NCBI RefSeq assembly: GCF_943181415.1
Contig: NZ_CALPBZ010000001.1
Location: 372,001 to 436,000, forward strand
DNA: 64,000 nt
Source: Microbacterium sp. Marseille-Q6648
GTDB lineage: Bacteria > Actinomycetota > Actinomycetes > Actinomycetales > Microbacteriaceae
Direction: 5' to 3'
The notes beneath the pieces are model-generated. The model was not told where the DNA came from. It saw nothing but the letters and a program-made list of their open reading frames with translations, and did not search any database. Position numbers and translations under genes: made by a program. Positions 20,682 through 33,585 of this stretch are shown piece by piece. How positions within the stretch are numbered: position 1 is the stretch's first letter; every line of letters starts with the position of its first letter.

Positions 20682-20711
20682 GCGCCGCGCCCGCGCCGCG
20701 CCCGCGCCGCG
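20682..20711. repeat. 11-bp GC-only tandem repeat, about 2.7 copies
   Basis: The unit GCGCCGCGCCC is repeated at 20682-20692 and 20693-20703, with an eight-base partial copy to 20711. It occupies the gap between the rpe stop and the hisE promoter. It may be simple slippage in GC-rich DNA. Confidence 0.7.
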
Positions 20712-20720
20712 TGACGCCCG

Positions 20721-21413
20721 TCAGTGCCGGTGGTGGCGTTCGGCGGCGGCGCGCAGTCCCGAGATCGCCGACTCGGGATCGTCGGCGCCGAAGACGGCGG
20801 AGCCGGCCACGAAGGTGTCGGCGCCCGCCTCGGCCGCCTGCGCGATCGTCGATTCTCCGATGCCCCCATCCACCTGCAGCCACACCGACGAGCCGCGGGT
20901 ACGCGCTTCGTCGGCCAGGAGGCGCAGCTTCGGCATCGTCTCGGGCATGAAGGACTGCCCCCCGAATCCGGGTTCGACCGTCATGACCAGGATCTGATCG
21001 AACTCGTTGAGCACGTCGAAGAGTCCTTCGACGGGCGTCCCGGGCTTCACGGCGACGCCGGCGCGCGCTCCCCGCGCGCGAAGGGCACGGGCGAGGGCGA
21101 CGGGCTCGGCCGCAGCCTCGAGGTGGAACGTGACCGACGCGGCGCCGAGCTCGGCGTACTCCGGGGCCCACCGGTCCGGGGAGTCGATCATCAGGTGGAC
21201 GTCCAGCGGAACGGGGCTGGTCTGCTGTATGCGCTCGACCATCTGGGGTCCGAATGTGAGGTTCGGCACGAAGTGGTTGTCCATCACATCGACATGGACG
21301 AAGTCCGCCGCGGCGATGCGGGCGAGCTCTGCCTGCATGTTCACGAAGTCGGCCGCGAGGATGCTGGGGTTGATGCGGATGCCGTCGTCCCGGGTCTCTT
21401 CGCGATGTCGCAC
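20721..21413 (-). CDS. rpe: Ribulose-phosphate 3-epimerase
   Basis: A 230-residue TIM barrel interconverting ribulose-5-phosphate and xylulose-5-phosphate. Family motifs present: INPSILAADF, VHVDVMDNHFVPN, MTVEPGFGGQSF, VDGGI. The GTG at 21413 adds about ten residues before the family core. It is supported by CATAAT six bases upstream. It gives ribose phosphates to the his and pyr pathways in a general sense only; no operon overlap with hisE. Confidence 0.97.
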   Translation of the reverse strand: MRHREETRDDGIRINPSILAADFVNMQAELARIAAADFVHVDVMDNHFVPNLTFGPQMVERIQQTSPVPLDVHLMIDSPDRWAPEYAELGAASVTFHLEAAAEPVALARALRARGARAGVAVKPGTPVEGLFDVLNEFDQILVMTVEPGFGGQSFMPETMPKLRLLADEARTRGSSVWLQVDGGIGESTIAQAAEAGADTFVAGSAVFGADDPESAISGLRAAAERHHRH

Positions 21414-21419
21414 GCGTCC

Positions 21420-21425
21420 ATTATG
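21420..21425 (-). promoter_or_regulatory. Candidate -10 element, leaderless rpe
   Basis: CATAAT exactly six bases before the rpe GTG. This is one of the closest matches to TATAAT in the window. Confidence 0.5.
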
Positions 21426-21461
21426 ACCGAGCCCGGCATCCGCCCCGGGCCGGCAGACACC

Positions 21462-22832
21462 TCACACGCGCTGGAGCAGCGAGATCGACATGGCGTCGGT
21501 GCCGTGGCGGTGCGGCCACAGCTGCGCGCGTCCGGACCCGTCCTTCTGCGCCGGGAGGTCGAGCTCGCCGACGCTCGCGGTGGCGACGGCGTCGCGCGCC
21601 GACAGCTCGGTCGCGGCTGCGCCCCACTCCCGCCTGACCTCCGCGACGACCGCCGCGGTCTCTGCCAGGTGCGGTGAACAGGTCACGTAGGCGACGACGC
21701 CACCCGGCGCGAGCGCCCCGAGAGCGGCGCTGAGGAGCCCCGTCTGCAGGCTCGACAGCTCCGGGACGTCGGCGGGCGACTTGCGCCACCGCGCTTCCGG
21801 ACGTCGCCGGAGGGCGCCCAGGCCCGTGCAGGGCGCGTCCACGAGGATGCGGTCGTAGGTGCCCGGGGCTGCTTCCGCCCGCACCCGACCGTCCTGCTCC
21901 GACACCGGGATGTCGGAGGGGATGCCGGCGACCGCCCGCCGGACCAGGCCCGCGCGGGCGGGTGAGATCTCGTTCGCCTCGAGGCGGGCGCCGTGCGCGA
22001 GAGCCTCGGCAGCGAGCACCGCCGTCTTGCCGCCGGGGCCGGCGCACAGATCGAGCCACCGCTCGCCGCTGCGCACCGGGGCGAAGCGGGTGAGGGCGAG
22101 CGCGGCCAGCTGCGATCCTTCGTCCTGAACGCGCACGCGACCCTCGGACGCGGTCACCGTCGCCTCGGGGTCGCCGCCGCCGAGCCGGAAGCCCAGCGGT
22201 GAGTAGGCCGTGCGGCGGACGTCCGCGGGGACCTCGGCCAGGCCGGGAAGGGCTGCCATCGTCACGCGCGGCGAGATGTTGTCGGCGCTCAGGAGCGCTT
22301 CGAGTTCGTCTGCCCGTCCCTCGGCGGCCAGTGCGCGACGGAAGGCGCGCACCACCCAGACGGGATGCGAGTAGACCAGGCCGAGGCGCTCGTCGTCCGA
22401 GCGGGCGGTCTCGGCGACGCGGGTCATCCACTCCCCCGGCGTGTCGCGGGCGATCCGCCGCAGGACGGCGTTGGCGAAGCCGGCGGGTCCGCGGCCGAGC
22501 ACGGTGCGCGCCAGCTCGACGGACTCGTTGACGGCCGCGTGGCTGGCCACACGCGTGGCCAGCAGCTGGTGGACTCCCAGGCGCAGGGCGTCCAGCACCT
22601 CCGGGTCGATCTCGAGGACGCTGCGTTCGGCGGCGATCCCGATGATCGCGTCGTACGTGCCCTGCCGTCGAAGCGTGCCGTAGGTGAGCTCGGTCGCGAG
22701 TCCTGCGTCGGCGGTCGACAGACCGGCCCGCTCGATGGCCTTCGGCAGCAGCAGGTTCGCGTAGGCGTCCGACTCGTGCACGGCGCGGAGGGTGTCGAAG
22801 GCGACGCGGCGCGCCTGGCTCACGCGGCTCAC
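21462..22832 (-). CDS. rsmB: 16S rRNA m5C967 methyltransferase RsmB/Fmu
   Basis: About 456 residues. An N-terminal NusB-like RNA-binding domain (about 1-140) is followed by the SAM-dependent methyltransferase: DLCAGPGGKT, then the two cysteine motifs DAPCTGLG and VTCSPH used by m5C RNA methylases. The GTG at 22832 overlaps the fmt stop by four bases (GTGA); a second GTG nine bases later is also possible. It is translated together with fmt. Confidence 0.95.
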   Translation of the reverse strand: MSRVSQARRVAFDTLRAVHESDAYANLLLPKAIERAGLSTADAGLATELTYGTLRRQGTYDAIIGIAAERSVLEIDPEVLDALRLGVHQLLATRVASHAAVNESVELARTVLGRGPAGFANAVLRRIARDTPGEWMTRVAETARSDDERLGLVYSHPVWVVRAFRRALAAEGRADELEALLSADNISPRVTMAALPGLAEVPADVRRTAYSPLGFRLGGGDPEATVTASEGRVRVQDEGSQLAALALTRFAPVRSGERWLDLCAGPGGKTAVLAAEALAHGARLEANEISPARAGLVRRAVAGIPSDIPVSEQDGRVRAEAAPGTYDRILVDAPCTGLGALRRRPEARWRKSPADVPELSSLQTGLLSAALGALAPGGVVAYVTCSPHLAETAAVVAEVRREWGAAATELSARDAVATASVGELDLPAQKDGSGRAQLWPHRHGTDAMSISLLQRV

Positions 22833-23752
22833 GATCCGGCCACCGGGTCGGGCGTGCGCAGGCCCCGCCACCAGTCGGCGGCGTTCATCATGCCCTTGCC
22901 CGCGGGCTGGACCGCGCGCAGCACGACCGGGTCGGTGCCTGTTCCCACGAGGACCTCACGGCCGTGCAAGGCCATCGAGCCGGGCGCGAGGGTCGGGCTG
23001 TCGGCGGGCGCGGACGTCGCCGCGCCGATCTTGAGCCGGACGCCGTCGATGGTGGTGTGGGCGCCGGGTTCGGGGGTCACGCCGCGCACGCGGGCGAGCA
23101 CGGCATGGCTCGTGTCGTGCCAGCGGATACGTGCATCCTCGAGTGTGAGCTTGGGCGCGAGGGTCGGCGCGCCCGTTTGGGGCGTGGCCACGGCGGTGCC
23201 GGCCGCGATGCCGTCGACGACGTCGGCGAGGACGTCCGCTCCGAGGACGGCCAGATCGGCCAAGAGGTCGGATGCCGTCGCGTCGGACGGGATGGGAACG
23301 CGGCTCTCGGCGAAGACGTCACCGGCGTCGAGCTCGGGCACGAGCTGGAAGACACTGGCGCCGGTCTCGGTGTCTCCGGCGATCAGGGCGTGCTGCACCG
23401 GGGCGGCGCCGCGCCAGCGCGGCAGGAGGGAGAAGTGGAGGTTGATCCAGCCGTATGCGGGCGCGGACAGCAGGGGCTCGCGCACGAGACCGCCGTAGGC
23501 CACGATGACCCCCAGATCCGGGGTGGTGGCGGCGATGCGCGCAGCGGCGTCGGCGTCGAGCCTGTCGGTCTTGATGACCGGGATCCCGAGTTCGGCGGCG
23601 GTGGTGGCGACGGGCGACGGTGTCAGCACCCGTCTGCGTCCGAGCGGTGCGTCCCGGCGACTGACCACGGCGACCACCTCGTGCGGCGAGGCCGCCAGGC
23701 GGCGGAGGGAGGGGACGGCCGCTTGGGGCGTCCCGGCGAACACGAGGCGCAT
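22829..23752 (-). CDS. fmt: Methionyl-tRNA formyltransferase
   Basis: A 307-residue enzyme that formylates initiator Met-tRNA with 10-formyl-THF. It starts MRLVFAGTPQAA and has the catalytic Asn-His-Ser-LLP cluster in INLHFSLLPRWRGAAP. The C-terminal OB-like domain follows (about 205-307). The ATG lies eight bases after the priA stop. The longer frame upstream is a shadow inside priA. Confidence 0.97.
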   Translation of the reverse strand: MRLVFAGTPQAAVPSLRRLAASPHEVVAVVSRRDAPLGRRRVLTPSPVATTAAELGIPVIKTDRLDADAAARIAATTPDLGVIVAYGGLVREPLLSAPAYGWINLHFSLLPRWRGAAPVQHALIAGDTETGASVFQLVPELDAGDVFAESRVPIPSDATASDLLADLAVLGADVLADVVDGIAAGTAVATPQTGAPTLAPKLTLEDARIRWHDTSHAVLARVRGVTPEPGAHTTIDGVRLKIGAATSAPADSPTLAPGSMALHGREVLVGTGTDPVVLRAVQPAGKGMMNAADWWRGLRTPDPVAGS

Positions 23753-23760
23753 GTGGCTCC

Positions 23761-25734
23761 TCACACGTCGAGATCGGGCACGTCGACCCGCACTCTGAGT
23801 GTATTGCGGGGGCCGGGCGGGCGACCCTTCGCCCGCCGTGCGGCCAGGGCGTCCGAGACGACCGCGGCGCGCAGGCTCTGGGTCACGCGTGCTCCCACAG
23901 CGTAGTCGAATCGCAGGACGGCCCGGATCCCGGTGTCGGTGGCCACCGGCCCCAGCACATCGCCGTCCGAGAGTTCGGGGACATCGTGGCGAAGGGCCGC
24001 CACGGCGGTGTCCACCGCCGCTCGGGCGCCCTCGACGACGGCGACCCGCACGGTCGGCGGCATCCTCAGCTCCGCGCGATCGGCCAGCTCCGCGCGCGCG
24101 TAGGCGGCGTGCGTCCAGGTGGCCAGCGCGCGGGCGACGGGGCCGGCCACCCCCACCAGGTGCACGGGAGCCCCCCGGGCGGCCAGGGCGGCGGCTGCCG
24201 ACCACCATCGCAGGCACGACTCTCCGATCCGGAGGTCCTCGGCCATCAGCATCCGTTCGCCGTCCAGCAGGATGACCGCGCGATACCCGCCTGCCGCCAG
24301 GGGCTCGGCGCCGCGGGTGGCGATGACCAGCGCCGGCCGCTCGTCGACGTGCGAGACCGGATGATCGCCGTCGGCGACGATCACCCGGATGCCGGGGAAT
24401 GCGCGGCCGAGCTCGTCCGCGGTCCGCTCGCTGCCGGCGGAGGCCATGCGCACGCGCGTGGATCGGCAGTGGGGGCACGCCCACCCGGTCGCGGTTCGGC
24501 CGCACCACGAGCACTCCGGGGCTGCGCCCGGCCGGGCCGCGCGCAGCTGGCCGGCGCAGTGCGCGCAGCGTGACGGGCGGCGGCACTCCGCGCACACCAG
24601 GACCGGCGCGTATCCCGGCCGCGCGACCTGGAACAGCACCGGTCCGGTCGCGAGGGCCTCCCGGGCCGCGGCGTAGGCGCTCGAGGGCACACGCTGGCCC
24701 CGCGTCTCGCCCTCGCGCGTGGCGCTCAGCACGACCCGCGGCGTCACGCGGCGCGCCGCGGGGATGTCCTCCACCCACCCGAGGAGGACCAGCCGTTCGA
24801 CATCGGTGGTGCGGGAGTGTCCCGCCAGCAGCAGGGCACTTCCCTCCATCCCCTGCCGCACCAGCGCCGCATCCCTGGCGTGGACGCCGGGGCTGAGCGG
24901 CTCGTCGAGAAGCGGGTCGCCGTCGTCCCAGACGACCACCAGCCCGCAGTCGTGAGCGGGCGCGTAGACCGCCGAGCGGTTGCCGAGCACGATGCAGGGC
25001 GCCGCGGCCAGCGTGCGCAGATACGCCGCGTAGCGGGCCGGGGACGGCTGGCCGGCGTCGTCGCGCACGAGCGCGTCGGCGGGCACCTGAGGTGCGAGGG
25101 CGGCTTCCACCTGGAGGAGATCGCGGTGGTCGGGCACGGCGATGATCGCGCTCCGTCCTCGCGCGAGGGTGTCGACGGCGGCGGCTGCGACCACCAGCGC
25201 CCACGCGCCCACGTCCGCGCCCCCGGGCGCCTTCGCCGGGACGGGTGGAGCGTCGACGGCGATGCGACGGCCGGACGCGAGCGCGTCGGCGAGCCCGGGG
25301 AAGGCCGACAGCTCGCCGCCCGCCCAGGCGCGGGCCTCGGGACCCACCTCGGGCAGGTCGGGCGCCGGGGCGGCGCGGAAGGCCTTCTCGGCTCGCACCA
25401 TGCGCTTGGGGATGGCCAGCCGCAGGATGTCGCTGGCCGAGCCGGCTGCCCTGTCGGCGACCCGGCGGGCGAGCTCGTAGAGGCTCGGCGGCAGGACGAC
25501 GACGTCGGACACGACGGCGTCGAGATCCGACAGCGGCCGATCCCCCGGGTCGTCGTCGACGAGGTCGACGATCCAGCCTTCGACGACCCGCCCGGCCGTG
25601 CGCAGCGGCACTTTGACCCTGACCCCCGCACGTGCCGCGTCGGTGAGTTCGGCCGGCACCGCGTAATCGAAGAGACGGTCGAGCTGCGGCAGTGGGGAGT
25701 CGATCAGGACGCGCGCGACGCGTCGTGCCGACAC
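23761..25734 (-). CDS. priA: Primosomal protein PriA, ATPase-degenerate
   Basis: A 657-residue protein of actinobacterial PriA type, which acts in replication restart. The N-terminal 3'-DNA-binding domain (about 1-105) is recognisable, and the zinc domain has four intact CxxC pairs (381/384, 390/393, 408/411, 420/423). The helicase core looks dead: no GxGKT P-loop is present between residues 150 and 200, and the DEEH box is replaced by WDDGDP at 269-274. It may keep a structural role in primosome loading. The GTG start is two bases after the metK stop region, so the two genes are probably cotranscribed. Confidence 0.9.
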   Translation of the reverse strand: MSARRVARVLIDSPLPQLDRLFDYAVPAELTDAARAGVRVKVPLRTAGRVVEGWIVDLVDDDPGDRPLSDLDAVVSDVVVLPPSLYELARRVADRAAGSASDILRLAIPKRMVRAEKAFRAAPAPDLPEVGPEARAWAGGELSAFPGLADALASGRRIAVDAPPVPAKAPGGADVGAWALVVAAAAVDTLARGRSAIIAVPDHRDLLQVEAALAPQVPADALVRDDAGQPSPARYAAYLRTLAAAPCIVLGNRSAVYAPAHDCGLVVVWDDGDPLLDEPLSPGVHARDAALVRQGMEGSALLLAGHSRTTDVERLVLLGWVEDIPAARRVTPRVVLSATREGETRGQRVPSSAYAAAREALATGPVLFQVARPGYAPVLVCAECRRPSRCAHCAGQLRAARPGAAPECSWCGRTATGWACPHCRSTRVRMASAGSERTADELGRAFPGIRVIVADGDHPVSHVDERPALVIATRGAEPLAAGGYRAVILLDGERMLMAEDLRIGESCLRWWSAAAALAARGAPVHLVGVAGPVARALATWTHAAYARAELADRAELRMPPTVRVAVVEGARAAVDTAVAALRHDVPELSDGDVLGPVATDTGIRAVLRFDYAVGARVTQSLRAAVVSDALAARRAKGRPPGPRNTLRVRVDVPDLDV

Positions 25735-25735
25735 G

Positions 25736-26929
25736 TCAGAGTCCGGCGGCCGCGCGGAGGTCGTCGACGCGGTCGGTGCGCTCCCAGGTGAAGTCGGCCA
25801 GGTCGCGGCCGAAGTGGCCGTAGGCGGCGGTCTGCGCGTAGATCGGGCGCAGCAGGTCGAGGTCGTCGATGATCGCCCGCGGACGCAGATCGAACACGTC
25901 GAGGATCGCGCGGGTGATCTTCTCGTCCGGCACCCTGCCGGTGCCGAAGGTCTCGACGTACAGCCCGACCGGACGGGCGCGCCCGATCGCATACGCCACC
26001 TGCACCTCGAGTCGGTCGGCGAGACCGGCGGCGACGGCGTTCTTGGCGACCCAGCGCATCGCATAGGCGGCTGACCGGTCGACCTTCGAGGGATCCTTGC
26101 CGCTGAAGGCGCCTCCCCCGTGACGGGCGGCTCCCCCGTACGTGTCGATGATGATCTTCCGGCCGGTCAGCCCGGCGTCGCCCTTGGGCCCGCCGATCAC
26201 AAAGGGACCGGCGGGATTGATGATGGGGTCGACGTGGCCGACGTCCAGCCCGGTCTCGGCCAGCACCGGGTCGATCACCTCTGCCTGGACCGCCGCTCGG
26301 AGCGCCGCGATGGAGATGTCGGGATGATGCTGGGTGGACAGCACGACGGTCTCGACCGTGCGCGGCACGACGCCGTCGTAGCCGACGGTGACCTGCGTCT
26401 TGCCGTCGGGGCGGAGGAACGGCAGCGCGCCGGACCGGCGCGCGCCGGCCAGGCGCTCGGCGATGCGATGAGCGGTCCAGATCGCGACGGGCATCAGCTG
26501 GGGGGTCTCGTTCGTGGCGTAGCCGAACATGATCCCCTGGTCGCCGGCACCCAGGGCGTCGAGTGGATCCGCGGACCCCTGCTCCCGGTGCTCGATGGCG
26601 GTGTCCACGCCGGTGGCGATGTCGCTGGACTGCTCGCCGATCGACACGCTCACGCCGCACGAGTCGCCGTCGAAGCCGGTCTCGCTGGAGGTGTAGCCGA
26701 TGCGGTTGACGACATCCCGGACGATGCCCGCGATGTCGACGTAGCCGTCGGTGCGCACTTCGCCGGCCACGTGCACGAGTCCCGTCGTCACCAGCGTCTC
26801 GACGGCGACGCGGCTGTCACGGTCGACGTGCAGCAGTGCGTCGAGGATGCTGTCCGAGATCTGGTCGCAGATCTTGTCGGGGTGTCCTTCGGTGACGGAC
26901 TCGGACGTGAAGAGGCGAAGTGCGGACAT
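25736..26929 (-). CDS. metK: S-adenosylmethionine synthetase
   Basis: A 397-residue cytosolic enzyme making SAM from methionine and ATP. Signature motifs are [18 protein letters not shown] near the start, [12 protein letters not shown] and [15 protein letters not shown]. The ATG at 26929 has GGGAG upstream. I see no SAM-riboswitch-like structure in the 113-base gap to rpoZ. Mycobacteria have coaBC between rpoZ and metK; here it is absent. Confidence 0.99.
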   Translation of the reverse strand: MSALRLFTSESVTEGHPDKICDQISDSILDALLHVDRDSRVAVETLVTTGLVHVAGEVRTDGYVDIAGIVRDVVNRIGYTSSETGFDGDSCGVSVSIGEQSSDIATGVDTAIEHREQGSADPLDALGAGDQGIMFGYATNETPQLMPVAIWTAHRIAERLAGARRSGALPFLRPDGKTQVTVGYDGVVPRTVETVVLSTQHHPDISIAALRAAVQAEVIDPVLAETGLDVGHVDPIINPAGPFVIGGPKGDAGLTGRKIIIDTYGGAARHGGGAFSGKDPSKVDRSAAYAMRWVAKNAVAAGLADRLEVQVAYAIGRARPVGLYVETFGTGRVPDEKITRAILDVFDLRPRAIIDDLDLLRPIYAQTAAYGHFGRDLADFTWERTDRVDDLRAAAGL

Positions 26930-27042
26930 CGAGGCTCCCGGGTCGTGGCGGGGGGGTGGAGATCGGTACGAGTATGCCGCGAACGTGCGACACCGCCGGA
27001 CCCGGCGCCTGCGGCGTCACGGCTCCGACGGTGTCGGCGGGA

Positions 27043-27297
27043 TCACTCGGCGCTGCGCAGGCGCAGCTTGTCCTCGTGGATCTCGTGCATGGCGATCGTG
27101 AGGGGCTTGTCCTCGACGGTGGAGTCCACGAGCGGACCCACGTTGTCGAAGAGGTTGCCCTCGTGGAGGTCGGAGTAGTAGTCGTTGATCTGACGGGCGC
27201 GCTTGGCGGCGTAGATCACCAGCTGGTACTTCGAGTCGACCTTCTCGAGAAGGCTGTCGATGGGGGGCTCGATGATGCCCTGGTTCGTTCCGGCCAT
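27043..27297 (-). CDS. rpoZ: RNA polymerase omega subunit
   Basis: An 84-residue omega with the family core [21 protein letters not shown]. It promotes RNA polymerase assembly. AGGAGG sits eight bases before the ATG. It lies 64 bases downstream of the guanylate kinase gene, the standard gmk-rpoZ order. Confidence 0.97.
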   Translation of the reverse strand: MAGTNQGIIEPPIDSLLEKVDSKYQLVIYAAKRARQINDYYSDLHEGNLFDNVGPLVDSTVEDKPLTIAMHEIHEDKLRLRSAE

Positions 27298-27361
27298 GGC
27301 GAAACCTCCTGGTTCGGGCTCCGTGGACGAGGTCCGGGAGCCGGTGGAAATCGGCGGCGTG

Positions 27362-28285
27362 TCAGGCGCGCGACAGGGGACGCGCGGGCGCCTGGGCCAA
27401 TTCTACGACCTCTCGGGCCGCGTCGGCGACGTCGGCGTTGACCACGCGGTAGTCGAACTCGCTCTGGGCGGCCAGTTCCCCCTTGGCGGTGCGGAGTCTG
27501 CGGGCCCGTTCCTCAGGCCCCTCGGTGCCGCGACCGACCAGACGATGGACCAGTTCGTCCCAGCTCGGCGGCAGGAGGAACACCAGCGTCGCGGACGGCT
27601 CGGCCTCGCGGACCTGACGCGCCCCCTGCAGGTCGATCTCGAGCAGCGCGGTGCGGCCGTCCGCCAGCGCGCGCTCGATGGGCCCGCGCGGCGTGCCGTA
27701 GCGGTGCGCGTTGTGCACGGTCGCCCACTCGAGCAGCTCACCCTCCGCGATGAGACGGTCGAACTCGGCGTCGTCGACGAAGTAGTAGTGCTCCCCATCG
27801 ACCTCGCCGGGGCGCGGCGCGCGGGTCGTCGCCGACACCGACAGATGGATGTCGGGGTGGTGCGCTTTGATGTGCGCCGCGACGGTGCCCTTTCCGACGG
27901 CCGTGGGGCCTGCCAGCACGACCAGGCGACTGCGGCCGCCGCGGGGCTGGAGCTCGGGCCACCGTTCGTCGAGGAATCGCTGCAGGTCGGTGCGCTGACG
28001 CGAGCCGAGCCCACCGAGGCGTTTGACGGGCGAGATCTGCAGCTCCTGCAGGATGCGGTCGCGCTTGCCCTCGCCGATCGCCGGGATGCTGGTGAGGAAC
28101 TCCGTCACCCGCATCGCCCCCGCGGGGGCGTCGGGCTCGGCGAGTGCGCGGCGCAGCAGCTCCTGCGGGGTGATCACCCGCATGGACACGTCCTTCTTCA
28201 GCGACGCCCGTGCGCGTCGCGCGGCTACCGCGCGACGCGACGCGGCGGCGCGGTCGACATCGGGCGGGGTGCGGGCGTCAGCCAT
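27362..28285 (-). CDS. gmk: Actinobacterial IHF fused to guanylate kinase
   Basis: A 307-residue protein joining two proteins that are separate in mycobacteria. Residues about 10-105 match mycobacterial integration host factor (mIHF): a basic helix [27 protein letters not shown] (helix-hairpin-helix DNA-binding region) and [17 protein letters not shown]. Residues about 120-307 are guanylate kinase, phosphorylating GMP: P-loop GPTAVGKG (126-133), [14 protein letters not shown] and EIDLQGA. No Met, and no obvious internal start, separates the parts after Met58. The ATG at 28285 overlaps the pyrF stop by eight bases (ATGGCTGA). Alternative: an internal non-ATG start producing free kinase. Confidence 0.92.
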   Translation of the reverse strand: MADARTPPDVDRAAASRRAVAARRARASLKKDVSMRVITPQELLRRALAEPDAPAGAMRVTEFLTSIPAIGEGKRDRILQELQISPVKRLGGLGSRQRTDLQRFLDERWPELQPRGGRSRLVVLAGPTAVGKGTVAAHIKAHHPDIHLSVSATTRAPRPGEVDGEHYYFVDDAEFDRLIAEGELLEWATVHNAHRYGTPRGPIERALADGRTALLEIDLQGARQVREAEPSATLVFLLPPSWDELVHRLVGRGTEGPEERARRLRTAKGELAAQSEFDYRVVNADVADAAREVVELAQAPARPLSRA

Positions 28286-29134
28286 CGTGATGCTCCCGGT
28301 AGAGGGCGGCGCGCTCGTCGATGCGAGCGGCGAGGGCGGTCGGGCCGGCCGAGAGGATGCTGCGGCTCTCGGACGCGACGACATTGCCGGCCAGGGCGCC
28401 GAACAGCGAGTGCAGCTCGTGGGGCTCCGCGCCCTGAGCGCCGAATCCCGGGGCCAGCAGCGGCGTCGCGCGCAGCACCTCGTCGGTGAGTCCGAACTCT
28501 GCGCGGTCGACGGTGGCGCCCACGACGAGCCCGACGGGGCCGAGTCCTCCGTCGAAGGCGGCTGAGCCGTTGACCCACGACACGTCGCGCGCCACCCGCT
28601 GGGCGACGGTCTGCCCCTCGGTGGAGGCCACGTCGATCGGGTGGGCGCTCTGCAGGGCGGCGGCTTCGGGGTTGCTCGTCGCGGCGAGGACGAAGACGCC
28701 CTTGCCGTGTCGGACCGCGAGGGTGAGGGTCTCCCGCAGGGAGTCCGCTCCGAGGTAGGGGCTCACCGTGAGCGCGTCCGACTCGAGGGGGGACCCCGGC
28801 TCCAGCCATGCGGCGGCGTACGCGGCCATCGTGCTGCCGATGTCGCCGCGCTTGGCGTCCGAGATCGTCAGGAGCCCGGCGTCGCGGGCGGCGGCGAGCG
28901 TGGCCTCGAGGGCGGCGTAGCCCTCGGATCCGAATCGTTCGAAGAACGCCACCTGGGGCTTCACGACGCCGACCCGCCCCGCCGCGGCCTCGACGGTCCG
29001 CAGTGCGAACTCCCGGACACCGTCCGCCGACACCGCCAGCCCCCACTGCTCGAGCAGGTGCGGGTGCGGGTCGATGCCGACGCAGAGCGGGCCGTGCCGG
29101 TCGAGCGCGCTGCGCAGCCGCGCGGCGAATCCCG

Positions 29135-29138
<4 letters not shown>
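28278..29138 (-). CDS. pyrF: Orotidine-5'-phosphate decarboxylase (type 2)
   Basis: A 286-residue enzyme making UMP from OMP, the last step of this operon's pathway. Motifs: [15 protein letters not shown] at the start, catalytic-lysine region [12 protein letters not shown], and LAPGFGAQG at the phosphate site. Length fits the longer mycobacterial/myxobacterial type. The GTG at 29138 overlaps the carB stop by four bases. Confidence 0.97.
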
Positions 29139-32421
<3,283 letters not shown>

Positions 32422-32422
<1 letters not shown>

Positions 32423-33585
32423 CAGTTCTCGTCCTCCTGGACGTCAGCGACCGTGCCGCGGACGAGGTCAGCGAACCGGTCGAAGAGGTAGTTGGCATCG
32501 TGCGGTCCCGCCGCGGCCTCGGGGTGGTACTGCACCGAGAAGGCGGGGATGTCGAGGGCGCGCAGGCCCTCGACGACGTTGTCGTTGAGTCCGACGTGGC
32601 TCACCTCGACGCGGCCGTAGCCGCGCGGGCTGTCGAACGAGCCCTCGAGCGGTGCGTCGACGGCGAAGCCGTGGTTGTGCGCGGTGATCTCCACGCGGCC
32701 CGTGGAACGGTCGAGCACCGGCTGGTTGATGCCGCGGTGGCCGAAGGGCAGCTTGTAGGTTCCCAGCCCGAGCGCCCGGCCCAGGAGCTGGTTCCCGAAG
32801 CAGATGCCGAAGAAGGGCAGGCGCTGATCGAGCACCGCGCGCAGCACCTCGACGTGGGCGTCCGAGGCTGCGGGGTCGCCCGGGCCGTTGGAGTAGAACA
32901 CGGCGACCGGGTCGATCGCGAGGATGTCTTCGATCGTGGAGGTCTGGGGCAGCACGTGCACGTCGAACCCGCGCGCGGCGAGGTTGTCGACGGTGGCCTG
33001 CTTCACGCCGAGGTCGAGCACGGCGAGGTTGCCGATCCGCTCCCCCGTCGCCGGGGTGACCTCAGCAGCGGTCACCGACACCTGGCCCGAGAGGTTCTGG
33101 CCCGCCATGGCCGGGGCCTCGCGGACCAGTCGCAGCTGCTCGTCGGCGTCGATCTCCGCTGCCGCACCGGAGAAGATGCCGCCGCGCATGCTGCCCGCCG
33201 CACGGATGTGGCGTGTGACGGCCCGCGTGTCGATGCCGGAGATCCCGACGATCCCGTCCGTGTCGAGGGCCTCGTCGAGGGAGTTCTCCGAGCGCCAGTT
33301 CGACACCACGCGGGAGGGGTCCCGGACGATGTAGCCGGCCACCCAGATGCGCCGGGATTCGACGTCTTCGGAGTTCATCCCGGTGTTGCCGATGTGCGGT
33401 GCCGTCTGCAGCACGATCTGGCCGGCGTAGGAGGGATCCGTGAGGGTCTCCTGGTAGCCGGTCATGCCGGTGGCGAACACCACCTCGCCGAGGGTCGTCC
33501 CGACCGCACCGTAGGCGCGGCCGCGGTGGCGGGTGCCGTCCTCCAGGACGAGGACGGCCGGGTCGGACTGGAACAGTGAGGTCAT
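32422..33585 (-). CDS. carA: Carbamoyl-phosphate synthase small subunit
   Basis: A 387-residue glutaminase subunit feeding ammonia to CarB. The class I amidotransferase nucleophile is in [11 protein letters not shown] and the His-Glu pair in VQYHPEAA. The usual His after the Cys is Asn here (FGNQ). The ATG at 33585 overlaps the preceding membrane-protein stop by four bases. Confidence 0.98.

Noticed and set aside
26930-27042. Possible SAM riboswitch before metK
   Set aside because: The gap is short and contains no recognisable aptamer elements; a plain ribosome site explains the start.
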